A stretch of 36,403 bases of DNA from Arthrobacter sp. AFG20 (GTDB lineage: Bacteria; Actinomycetota; Actinomycetes; Actinomycetales; Micrococcaceae): positions 1 through 36,403 of the forward strand of contig NZ_PJMC01000029.1 in assembly GCF_002892795.1 (NCBI RefSeq), written 5' to 3'. Shown in pieces: positions 1 to 7,168 of this stretch; the first letter of the stretch is position 1, and every line of letters starts with the position of its first letter. The translations under genes were made by a program, and so were the position numbers. The notes under the pieces are model-generated. The model saw only the letters and a program-made list of their open reading frames with translations. It had not been told where the DNA came from and did no database searches.

Positions 1-53
1 ACCTCGAAACACCCAAACAACGCATGCGCCAACTCATCGCCGCCGCAGCGTGA
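1..53 (+). CDS. 3' end of a gene entering from the left edge, possibly an IS30-type transposase tail
   Basis: Reading from base 3, an open frame gives LETPKQRMRQLIAAAA and stops at the TGA at 51-53. An 'ETP...' followed by a short helical tail resembles the C-terminus of IS30-family transposases, and the bases after the stop (about 65-83, TGTTGCAACGACCCATTGA) look like an IS30-type terminal region. Both points are from memory of the family. Only 16 residues are visible, so the product is unproven and another gene cannot be excluded. Confidence 0.35.
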   Translation, partial: LETPKQRMRQLIAAAA

Positions 54-143
54 CCATCATGTTGCAACGACCCATTGACTTTGAGGCTCCGGATTGGGCT
101 GAAAGTGACCCCGCGTTGCTGTTGTCTGGCTATTCCGGCCTGG

Positions 144-563
144 TTACTTGATCCAGCGGAGGTTGTACGGGTACCGGTGCGGCTGGCCCCTGTTGACGTG
201 GACACCGGCGGACACCGCGAAGCAGGTCAGCGCAATCCAGATGAGTGTGGCCAGGACGGCGAACAAGTTGCCGACGACGGGAAGCAGCACCAGGAGGTTG
301 GCCACGAAGGCCGCAATCGTCGGCGGCAGCGTGAAGTTGAGGGCTTCCTTGGACTCCTGCGCGGTGAACGGGCCGCGGTCACGGAAGATGAGGTAAATCA
401 GCAGGGCCGGAACACAGCCGAGAATGCCGCCGAAGTGCGCCAGGGTGGCCCACTGCCGGTCCTCGCTGGCGGTCAGCGGAAGCGCATTGGCCGGAACGCC
501 ATGGTACTGGGGCAGGTCCTGACCGGACTGTGTGTCCCTGCGGTCGCGAGCGTCTTGTGCCAC
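144..563 (-). CDS. DUF4870 domain small membrane protein
   Basis: This 139-residue protein starts at a GTG preceded by a good AAGGAAG ribosome binding site 5-6 bases upstream. About 33 polar N-terminal residues precede a DUF4870-type core: W38-A-x-L-A-H-x-G-G, a helix over about 45-60, the FTAQESKEALNF motif at about 66-77, and two more helices over about 80-122. The short tail ends in RYPYNLRWIK, typical of the family. It should sit in the cytoplasmic membrane. The function of DUF4870 (Tic20-like) proteins is unknown. The gene lies alone, downstream of the DUF3097 gene on the same strand with a gap of 137 bases. Confidence 0.8.
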   Translation of the reverse strand: MAQDARDRRDTQSGQDLPQYHGVPANALPLTASEDRQWATLAHFGGILGCVPALLIYLIFRDRGPFTAQESKEALNFTLPPTIAAFVANLLVLLPVVGNLFAVLATLIWIALTCFAVSAGVHVNRGQPHRYPYNLRWIK

Positions 564-700
564 GGTGTCTTCCTTAAGCTTGCGTTGGTGCGATAGTGCG
601 TTGGCGCCGGGCCGCGGTGCGGTGCCGCCGTACCAAGGATACCGGGCCGTAGGGGCAATCGCGGGCTCAACGCTGAATCCGGGGAGCGTAGCGATAGGAA

Positions 701-1555
701 TTAGGGCACTGTTAGAAAATCGATGACCTCTTCCACCCGGCCGAGCAGGGCGGGCTCAAGGTCGGCGTAGGTGCGCACGGCGCCGAGAAGTTTCTGCCAG
801 CCGAGGCCGATGTCCTCCTTGGTCTCGTGCGGCCAGCCGAAGGCGGTGAGGATGCCGGTCTTCCAGTCCGTGCCGCGCGGAACAACGGGCCACTGCGGAA
901 TGCCCAGTACCGACGGGCGGATCGCCTGCCAGACGTCGACGTACGGGTGGCCTACGATGAGTACGTTTCCGGCGGCGCCGGGGGACGCCATCACGGCGTC
1001 GGCGATCCTGGACTCCTTGGAATTTGGGACCAGATGGTCCACCAGAACGCCCAGCCTGCGGCCGGGGCCGGGGCGGAAGGAAGCAACGGCCGCCGTCAGG
1101 TCATCGATACCGTGCAGTGGTTCGACGACGATGCCCTCCACCCGGAGGTCGTCGCCCCAGACTTTTTCCACGAGTTCGGCATCATGCTTGCCTTCAACCC
1201 AGATCCGACTGGCCTTGGCGACCTGGGCACGCTGCCCTTCCACCCGCACCGAACCCGAGGCCGTCCGCCCGGCCGTGCCCGACCCAGCAGGCTTCGCCTT
1301 GGGCGCCGGAGGCATCAGGCGGATCGGCTGGCCGTCCAGGAGGAATCCGAAGCCAAGCTTGAAGGACCGGGATTTTCCGCGACGGTCTTCGAGCGCCACC
1401 ACGTGCATGCCGCCGGATTTCTCCACCCGGGTCACTGCGCCCACCCAGCCGGACTGGACGTCCTCGAGCACCATGCCGCGCTCCACGGGTACCTCGGGCA
1501 GGCTCTTCTTGGCGGGCGCTGTCATGTCCTGCGGGCCCCAGGTCTGGTACTGCAT
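701..1555 (-). CDS. DUF3097 family protein with a TOPRIM-like core
   Basis: The 284-residue reading begins at the ATG giving MQYQTWGPQDMTAP, the usual start of DUF3097 proteins; an upstream in-frame start would add 34 basic, unconserved residues. The N-terminal part (about 20-82) looks like a small beta barrel. It is followed by a Pro/Ala/Gly linker (82-105) and then an alpha/beta core. In that core, VEGKHDAELVEKVWG at 120-134 and LVDHLVPNSKE at 171-181 resemble the Glu and Asp motifs of TOPRIM domains such as RNase M5. This resemblance is my inference; the family is formally uncharacterised and common in Actinobacteria. The gene is divergent from hrcA and shares its upstream region, which carries CIRCE. 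Confidence 0.85.
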   Translation of the reverse strand: MQYQTWGPQDMTAPAKKSLPEVPVERGMVLEDVQSGWVGAVTRVEKSGGMHVVALEDRRGKSRSFKLGFGFLLDGQPIRLMPPAPKAKPAGSGTAGRTASGSVRVEGQRAQVAKASRIWVEGKHDAELVEKVWGDDLRVEGIVVEPLHGIDDLTAAVASFRPGPGRRLGVLVDHLVPNSKESRIADAVMASPGAAGNVLIVGHPYVDVWQAIRPSVLGIPQWPVVPRGTDWKTGILTAFGWPHETKEDIGLGWQKLLGAVRTYADLEPALLGRVEEVIDFLTVP

Positions 1556-1680
1556 TCGTTCACCGCTCTGCGCTAGGAAGGAGCCGCTCCGGCCGCGGGC
1601 ATGCCGCCGGGGGACAGGCGCCCGGAATTTCGCCCGGAGCGGTACCAATGCTAACAACGCGGCGACTCATATTAGACTTG

Positions 1681-1707
1681 TTAGCACTTAGGCATGTCGA
1701 GTGCTAA
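1681..1707. promoter_or_regulatory. CIRCE operator (HrcA binding site) upstream of hrcA-dnaJ
   Basis: The sequence is TTAGCACTT, nine bases, then GAGTGCTAA. This matches the CIRCE consensus TTAGCACTC-N9-GAGTGCTAA with one mismatch in the left arm. It ends 60 bases before the hrcA start. CIRCE is the known binding site of the HrcA repressor, so the hrcA-dnaJ transcript is expected to be autoregulated and heat inducible. The divergent DUF3097 gene could also be affected. An extra half-site TGCTAACA lies at 1649-1656. Confidence 0.92.
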
Positions 1708-1767
1708 CCACAGCGTTTACGGGCAGGAATATCGCCCGGCGCGGTTATGGCCAAAAGGAGGTGGACT

Positions 1768-2781
1768 GTGAGCGAACCACGGAAGCTTGAGGTGCTGCGC
1801 GCCATCGTGGAGGACTATGTCCATTCCCGCGAACCAGTCGGCTCCAAGGCCCTGGTGGAACGGCACCATCTGGGCGTTTCCAGCGCCACAATCCGCAACG
1901 ACATGGCGGCACTGGAGGATGAGGGCCTTATCACGGCCCCGCACACCAGCGCAGGCAGGATTCCCACGGACAAGGGCTACCGCCTGTTCGTCGACCAAAT
2001 TTCTGCCGTCAAGCCGTTGTCCCCGGCGGAAAAGCGCGCCATCCAGACCCTCCTCGAGGGGTCGGAGGACCTCGACGACGTCCTGGACCGCACGGCCCGG
2101 CTCCTGTCCCAGCTGACCAACCAGGTCGCCGTCGTGCAGTACCCGCACCTGAGCCGCGCCGTGGTGCGGCACATTGAATTCGTGCTGCTGGCGCCGCGGA
2201 AGGTGCTGATCGTGCTGATCGCCGACTCCGGCAAGGTCGACCAGCGCGTGGTCGACGCCGGCCAGGACCTGTCCGACGACACGCTCGCCGCCCTCCGCAC
2301 CCGGTTCCTGACCGGTCTGGCGGGAACGCCGGTGGCCATCCTGCCCCAGCACCTGTCCGCCGTCGTGGCGGGTTGCACGCCGGCGGAACGCCAGGCGGCG
2401 GTGGCCCTCGGCAAGGGGCTGGAAGGCCTCGCCCACAACAGCCGGGAAGACCGGATGGTCATGGCCGGAACGGCCAACCTGGCGCGGTCCAACGTGGACT
2501 TCCCGCTCAGCATCGGACCCGTGCTGGAAGCCCTCGAGGAGCAGGTGGTGATGCTGCGCCTCCTGAGCGACATGGCGCAGGACCCCCGGGGCGTGGCCGT
2601 CAGCATCGGCCGCGAAAACCCCTACGACGGACTGGCCGAGGCATCGGTGGTGGCCACCGGCTACGGCCCCGACGCCACCGCCAAGGTGGGAATCCTCGGC
2701 CCCACCCGGATGGACTATCCCACCACCATGGCCGCCGTCCGCGCGGTGGCCCGCTACCTTTCGAGGATTCTGGGCCCGTGA
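1768..2781 (+). CDS. hrcA: Heat-inducible transcription repressor HrcA
   Basis: HrcA represses chaperone genes by binding CIRCE, and one lies directly upstream. I chose the GTG at 1768 because AAAGGAGG at 1754-1761 is spaced correctly for it. The ATG at 1747 lies ahead of that site and would add seven residues. The protein has 337 residues. The N-terminal winged helix covers about 3-75, with SEPRKLEVLRAIVEDYV and then SSATIRNDMAALEDEGL as recognition helix; HTSAGRIPTDKGYR follows. The C-terminal GAF-like and dimerisation domain ends in RENPYDGLAEASVVATGYG and GPTRMDYPTTMAAVRAVARYLS, all hallmarks of the family. dnaJ follows after 58 bases and is probably cotranscribed. Confidence 0.97.
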   Translation: MSEPRKLEVLRAIVEDYVHSREPVGSKALVERHHLGVSSATIRNDMAALEDEGLITAPHTSAGRIPTDKGYRLFVDQISAVKPLSPAEKRAIQTLLEGSEDLDDVLDRTARLLSQLTNQVAVVQYPHLSRAVVRHIEFVLLAPRKVLIVLIADSGKVDQRVVDAGQDLSDDTLAALRTRFLTGLAGTPVAILPQHLSAVVAGCTPAERQAAVALGKGLEGLAHNSREDRMVMAGTANLARSNVDFPLSIGPVLEALEEQVVMLRLLSDMAQDPRGVAVSIGRENPYDGLAEASVVATGYGPDATAKVGILGPTRMDYPTTMAAVRAVARYLSRILGP

Positions 2782-2839
2782 CCGCGCGCCCCGGACATCC
2801 TTTGACCCCAGGCAGTACAACCAGGAAGAGATACGAACT

Positions 2840-3967
2840 TTGAGCAGCCACTACGACGTTCTTGGAGTCTCCCCGGAAGCCACCGGCGAGGAGATCAAAA
2901 AGGCCTACCGCAAGCTGGCCCGCTCGCTTCACCCGGACGTCAACTCCGGGGAAGACGCCGCCGAACGGTTCAAGGCCGTCACCCACGCCTACGAGGTGCT
3001 GTCCGATCCGCAGAAGCGCAGGGTCTACGACACCACCGGCAACGAGAACGGCACGGACAACGGCTTTGGCGGCGGCGGGTATGCCGGGCAGGGCTTCGCG
3101 TTCCAGGACATCTTCGACACCTTCTTCGGCGCCGGCGGCACCTCCGGGCCCGCGTCCCGCGTCCGCCGCGGCCAGGACGCGCTCATCAGCGTGCGGATCG
3201 ACCTGCGCGATGCCGTCTTCGGCATCAACAAGAAGCTGGAAGTAGACACCGCCGTCACCTGCCCCACCTGCGAAGGGTCCTGCTGCCGGGAGGGCAGCCA
3301 CCCGGAACGCTGCGATATCTGCGGCGGCAGCGGCCAGGTGCAGCGGGCGGTACGTTCCATCCTCGGCCAGGTCATGACCGCCGCACCCTGCGGCTCGTGC
3401 GAGGGCTTCGGCACCGTCATCAAGGACCCCTGCAACGAGTGCAGCGGCCAGGGCCGCATCCGCAGCCGACGCTCCCTGACCATCAAGGTCCCGGCGGGTG
3501 TGGCCACCGGAACGCGGATCCAGCTCTCCGGCCAGGGCGAGGCCGGCCCCGCGGGTGGGCCGTCCGGCGACCTCTACGTGGAAATCCGCGTCAACAACGA
3601 CCCCACGTATGTCCGCGAGGGCGACGATCTCCACGCGACCCTGAACATTCCCATGACCGCCGCCGCCCTCGGCACGGAAGTGAGTCTGGAAACCTTCGAC
3701 GGCAAGCAGGAGATCGACGTCAAGGCAGGCACGCAGTCCGGCGAGATCATCACCCTCCGCGGCCTGGGCGTCACCCACCTGCGTGGCTACGGCCGCGGTG
3801 ATCTTAAGGTCCATCTGCAGGTGGAAACGCCGTCCAAGCTCGACCCCGCCCAGGAGGACCTGCTCCGGCAGTTGGCCAAGCTCCGCGGCGAGCAGTTCTC
3901 CGAGGGAAAGCTTGCGGCCGGCGGCGGCGTCTTCGCCAAGCTGCGGGACCGCCTCGGTAACCTGTAG
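2840..3967 (+). CDS. dnaJ: Chaperone protein DnaJ (HrcA-linked DnaJ2 type)
   Basis: This is the Hsp40 co-chaperone that stimulates the DnaK ATPase and delivers substrates. The 375-residue reading starts at a TTG, with AGGAAG about 11 bases upstream. The J domain covers residues 4-66 with the HPD motif at 31-33. A Gly/Phe-rich stretch follows at about 75-100. The zinc domain has four cysteine pairs beginning at about 141, 158, 184 and 198. The first reads CPTCEGSC rather than CxxCxGxG, which is usual for this actinobacterial form. The two C-terminal substrate-binding domains run from about 215 to 345. It lies between hrcA and rsmE, with only 2 bases before rsmE, so the three genes look like one operon. 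Confidence 0.96.
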   Translation: MSSHYDVLGVSPEATGEEIKKAYRKLARSLHPDVNSGEDAAERFKAVTHAYEVLSDPQKRRVYDTTGNENGTDNGFGGGGYAGQGFAFQDIFDTFFGAGGTSGPASRVRRGQDALISVRIDLRDAVFGINKKLEVDTAVTCPTCEGSCCREGSHPERCDICGGSGQVQRAVRSILGQVMTAAPCGSCEGFGTVIKDPCNECSGQGRIRSRRSLTIKVPAGVATGTRIQLSGQGEAGPAGGPSGDLYVEIRVNNDPTYVREGDDLHATLNIPMTAAALGTEVSLETFDGKQEIDVKAGTQSGEIITLRGLGVTHLRGYGRGDLKVHLQVETPSKLDPAQEDLLRQLAKLRGEQFSEGKLAAGGGVFAKLRDRLGNL

Positions 3968-3969
3968 CG

Positions 3970-4740
3970 GTGAGCAACCCCGTATTCTTCACCCCGGCCG
4001 GCGCGCTGGACAGCACTGTTCCCGGTTCGGTGTTCGTCCTGGGCGGTGCCGAGGCCCGGCACGCGGTCACCGTGAAGCGCCTGGCGGTGGGGGAGCAGGT
4101 TGACATTGCCGACGGCGCCGGCAAACGCATCACGGGAACGGTGGCGGAAGCCGCCCCCGCCGAGCTGACGGTTGAATGCACCTCCGTCCATGTGGAACCG
4201 CGGCCGGACATCCGCCTCGTTCTGGTGCAGGCCCTCGCCAAGGGTGACCGGGACGAGTTGGCGATTGAAACCGCCACCGAACTGGGCATCGACGCTGTGA
4301 TTCCATGGCAGTCGGAACGCTCCATCGTCCGCTGGAAGGGCGAGCGGGCGGCCAAGGCGCACGGCAAATGGCAGTCTGCTGTCACGGCCGCCGCCAAGCA
4401 GGCGCGCCGCGCCTGGATCCCCGAGGTTAGGCCCGCCGTCGACACCCAGGCGCTGGCCAGGGAAGTGGCGGAAGCCGGCCTTGCCGTGATTCTGCACGAG
4501 GACGCGGTGACGCCGCTGCGGCGGGTCCTGGGCAAGTGGTCGGAGGAGCGCCGGGAGGCGTCGGACCCCGGCGAGATCCTCCTCATCGTTGGTCCCGAAG
4601 GGGGCATCAGCCCCCGCGAGGTCACGAGGCTGTGCAGCGCCGGGGCGGTAACGGCGCTGCTGGGCCCGCATGTCCTGAGGTCATCGACGGCGGGACCGGC
4701 CGGTGTCGTGGTGGCCAGCGACGTCCTGGGCCGTTGGTAA
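3970..4740 (+). CDS. rsmE: 16S rRNA (uracil(1498)-N(3))-methyltransferase RsmE
   Basis: RsmE methylates N3 of U1498 in helix 44 of 16S rRNA using S-adenosylmethionine. The 256-residue protein starts at a GTG two bases after the dnaJ stop. The N-terminal PUA-like part covers about 18-72 (LGGAEARHAVTVKRLAVGE). The SPOUT methyltransferase domain follows, with QALAKGDRDELAIETATELG at about 87-106. The trefoil-knot motifs are LLIVGPEGGIS at about 204-214 and LGPHVLRSSTA at 231-241, which form the cofactor pocket. Translational coupling to dnaJ is likely. The stop codon lies inside the first unit of a short tandem repeat. Confidence 0.95.
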   Translation: MSNPVFFTPAGALDSTVPGSVFVLGGAEARHAVTVKRLAVGEQVDIADGAGKRITGTVAEAAPAELTVECTSVHVEPRPDIRLVLVQALAKGDRDELAIETATELGIDAVIPWQSERSIVRWKGERAAKAHGKWQSAVTAAAKQARRAWIPEVRPAVDTQALAREVAEAGLAVILHEDAVTPLRRVLGKWSEERREASDPGEILLIVGPEGGISPREVTRLCSAGAVTALLGPHVLRSSTAGPAGVVVASDVLGRW

Positions 4741-4785
4741 TCCAGGCCGCTGGTAGCTCCAGCCGCTGGTAATTCCAGCCAGCGG
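4731..4785 (+). repeat. Three tandem ~16-bp repeats ending in a hairpin
   Basis: Three near-identical units of the type CCGCTGGTAnnTCCAG occur at about 4731-4745, 4747-4762 and 4763-4778. The first overlaps the last codons and stop of rsmE. The last unit forms a hairpin: CCGCTGG at 4763-4769 pairs perfectly with CCAGCGG at 4779-4785 across a nine-base loop. There is no U-rich tail, so it is at best a weak terminator or 3'-end stabiliser between rsmE and the convergent lipoprotein gene. Confidence 0.7.
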
Positions 4786-4805
4786 ACGCTTTGCTGACGG
4801 GACCG

Positions 4806-5714
4806 CTAGCGAACCGTGAACCCCCGTGAGTCCACGTTGAGTTCGTCCTCGGGTTTACCCGGGCCGGTTTGGGAGACGCGAACCTCGTAGTTGCCGGGCG
4901 CGAGGTTGACCGTGATGCCGAAAACCCCGGAGGCGGCGGGATCCGCTGCGGCCACGGCTTCCCCGGTCAGGTAGCTTTCCTTGTCGCCGTTGTCCTGGAC
5001 CTTGAGGATTCGCCAGTGGAGTTTGCCGTTGGGGACGGTGCTTCGTCCGGCGATCTTGACCCGTCCGTCGCTGACTTCGGTGCCCTGCTGCGGATCGATG
5101 ATCCACACCGGTGCCACCATTCCGGCGCTGCGGGACGTGGGGGCGCCGAGCTTCACATGCTTGAACGCCAGGTAATCGGTGTGCCCGTCCACCAGGATGA
5201 CCACCTCGATCTGCTGGCCGGAGTCGATCAGGCCCGAGCTGGCCCCGGCGGCAGTTGCGGTGTAGACCAGTTGCTGGATGGCCCGCTGGGCCATGTCTGC
5301 GTCGAGGTTGCTGTTGAAGGCATCCGCGGATACGTCCACGGTAATGACATTCGTGCCCGAGATCGACGTCGCCAGGTTCTTGGGGTTCTGCCACGGCGTG
5401 AAGAAGTCCGGATCCAGCGGCGTCTCCGACATCATGGCCCGCAGGGCCCGCGTGATCGGGTTCTCATCGTCGGGAACGTCGCGGAACTCGCGGTACAGGA
5501 AGACGTTACTGTTGCTTCGCCCGATCCAGTAAACGGGCGCCTTGTTCGACGACTGCGTTGTTTCCAGCGGCGCGCTGGTAGTGGGAACGCCGTCCGTGCC
5601 GGCGGCCCGGCGGGACGATGAGGTCGGAGAGTTGGCGGATGTCACCGCAGGATCGGGATCGGCAATGCATCCGGACAGCAGCAGGGCAGCAGGAAGCAGC
5701 GCCGACAGGAGCAC
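4806..5714 (-). CDS. GerMN and Gmad2 domain lipoprotein
   Basis: The 302-residue protein has a lipobox, LLSG followed by Cys16, so it is predicted to be a membrane-anchored extracytoplasmic lipoprotein. A Ser/Thr/Pro-rich spacer runs over about 20-60. A GerMN domain (about 60-195; VYWIGRSNSNVFLYREFR, then SGTNVITVDVS and QQIEVVILVDG) is followed by a Gmad2 immunoglobulin-like domain (about 205-302; PVWIIDPQQGTEVSDGRVKIAG, ending NVDSRGFTVR). The biochemical role of this architecture is not known; a cell-envelope or spore-like binding role is only a family guess. The sole standard start is the GTG at 5714, which leaves a signal peptide without basic residues and without a clear ribosome site. 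The open frame continues upstream with GRKVPRIRS, so the true start is uncertain. Confidence 0.85.
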   Translation of the reverse strand: MLLSALLPAALLLSGCIADPDPAVTSANSPTSSSRRAAGTDGVPTTSAPLETTQSSNKAPVYWIGRSNSNVFLYREFRDVPDDENPITRALRAMMSETPLDPDFFTPWQNPKNLATSISGTNVITVDVSADAFNSNLDADMAQRAIQQLVYTATAAGASSGLIDSGQQIEVVILVDGHTDYLAFKHVKLGAPTSRSAGMVAPVWIIDPQQGTEVSDGRVKIAGRSTVPNGKLHWRILKVQDNGDKESYLTGEAVAAADPAASGVFGITVNLAPGNYEVRVSQTGPGKPEDELNVDSRGFTVR

Positions 5715-6067
5715 GGAGCGAATCCGCGGTACTTTCCGGCCCGGAGTTCCTGGCTGATTGATGCTGGCGATCCCTTCGAATGAGCAGTGCTTGCGGGCAC
5801 GCCGGACCGTTGCCGGCGGGCTCCTTTTCCAGCATTACACGAGCCTTTGGGGCACACCGTCCCTTTCACGGCAGGCGGCCGAACTGCAACGGGAACGATA
5901 TGAGGCCGATACAAAGTTGATATCTAATTGCGGGAACGCGTTACAGAAATGCGGTCCGCCGTGACCTTCCCGGACGGCAGGCCAATGCGTGCGCTGGCGT
6001 AAGATGTAAAGACGCAAATGAGTTATTTTTCCGAACTGGAGGGAACTTAAGGCCCCAGGCCGTCACC
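5715..6067. other. Divergent intergenic region between the lipoprotein gene and phoH
   Basis: These 353 bases hold no convincing full-length gene. The stretch 5890-5950 is markedly more AT-rich than its surroundings. It contains GGGAAC (5891-5896) and GTT (5916-5918), which would fit a SigH/SigR-type promoter. A separate -10-like TAAGAT lies at 6000-6005. Just after it is a ten-codon open frame at 6018-6050 (MSYFSELEGT) that contains the GGAGGG at 6038-6044. Its stop lies 17 bases before the phoH ATG. No terminator is apparent. Confidence 0.5.
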
Positions 6068-7168
6068 ATGACTGAATCAGCAAACGGAAAGCGCCGCCTC
6101 AATACGGGGGACCGCACCACGGGCGAATTCCCCCATACTCTCCCCGGTGTCCGGACGGAGGTGGTCATCTTCGATAACTCTGATCAGATGGTGCAGTCGC
6201 TGGGCAGCCACGACGAGGCCCTCCGCTTCATCGAGGACCAGTTCCCGGCGGTCAGTTTCCACGTCCGCGGCAACGAACTCTCCATCAACGGACCCGCAGC
6301 CGATGTTCCGCGGATCATGCGACTGCTCCACGAGGTCCGGGGGCTCGTGGCCCGCGGCACGGTGATTACGCCGGCAGTCCTCCAGCAACTGGTGGCGCTG
6401 CTCCGCAGCCAGTCCCTGCAGAACCCGGTCGAGGTGCTGACCCACGACATCCTGTCCAGCCGCGGCAAGACCATCCGGCCCAAGACACTGAACCAGAAGA
6501 ACTACGTGGACGCCATCGACGCGAACACGGTGATCTTCGGGATCGGCCCCGCCGGTACCGGCAAGACCTACCTCGCCGTGGCCAAGGCGGTGCAGGCGCT
6601 GCAGCAGAAGGAAGTCAGCCGCATCATCCTCACCCGTCCCGCCGTCGAAGCCGGCGAACGGCTGGGTTTCCTCCCCGGCACCCTCAGCGACAAGATCGAC
6701 CCGTATCTGCGGCCGCTGTACGACGCGCTGCACGACATGATGGACCCCGAGTCCATTCCCCGCCTGATGGCGGCCGGAACCATCGAAGTCGCGCCGCTGG
6801 CCTACATGAGGGGCCGGACGCTGAACGACGCCTTCATCATCCTTGACGAGGCACAGAACACCACGCCGGAACAGATGAAAATGTTCCTGACCCGCCTTGG
6901 CTTCGGCTCCAAGATGGTGGTCACCGGCGACGTCACGCAGGTGGACCTTCCGTTCGGAACCCGCTCCGGCCTGCGCATCGTCGAGGAGATCCTCACCGGA
7001 ATCGACGACGTCAGCTTCTCCGTTCTGGACGCCGCCGACGTCGTCCGCCACCGGCTGGTGGGGGACATCGTTAACGCCTACAGCATCTGGGACGAAGCAC
7101 AACGCAACCGGGTCAAGCATTCCGTTCCCCGGGAACTACGGGAGAGTACGCATGAGCATCGAAGTTAA
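6068..7168 (+). CDS. phoH: PhoH family ATPase
   Basis: PhoH proteins are cytoplasmic P-loop ATPases related to the helicase core; links to RNA metabolism and ribosome maturation come from conserved neighbourhood rather than firm biochemistry. The protein has 366 residues. The N-terminal KH-like part covers about 30-95. Walker A is GIGPAGTGKT at 158-167 and Walker B is FIILDEAQN at 256-264. The family motifs LTRPAVEAGERLGFLPG, VAPLAYMRGRTL and VVTGDVTQVDLP are all present. The ATG at 6068 is the first plausible start, but the nearest strong Shine-Dalgarno (GGAGGG at 6038-6044) is too far upstream for it. The gene overlaps ybeY by 17 bases, so the block phoH-ybeY-CNNM-era is expected to be one transcript. 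Confidence 0.95.
   Translation: MTESANGKRRLNTGDRTTGEFPHTLPGVRTEVVIFDNSDQMVQSLGSHDEALRFIEDQFPAVSFHVRGNELSINGPAADVPRIMRLLHEVRGLVARGTVITPAVLQQLVALLRSQSLQNPVEVLTHDILSSRGKTIRPKTLNQKNYVDAIDANTVIFGIGPAGTGKTYLAVAKAVQALQQKEVSRIILTRPAVEAGERLGFLPGTLSDKIDPYLRPLYDALHDMMDPESIPRLMAAGTIEVAPLAYMRGRTLNDAFIILDEAQNTTPEQMKMFLTRLGFGSKMVVTGDVTQVDLPFGTRSGLRIVEEILTGIDDVSFSVLDAADVVRHRLVGDIVNAYSIWDEAQRNRVKHSVPRELRESTHEHRS

Noticed and set aside
1747..1767. Upstream ATG start for hrcA
   Set aside because: It lies ahead of the AAAGGAGG ribosome site, and the downstream GTG gives the conserved SEPRKLEVL start.
3260..3284. DnaJ first zinc motif reading CPTCEGSC looks like a damaged zinc site
   Set aside because: The same SC variant is normal in the actinobacterial HrcA-linked DnaJ, and the remaining three Cys pairs are intact.
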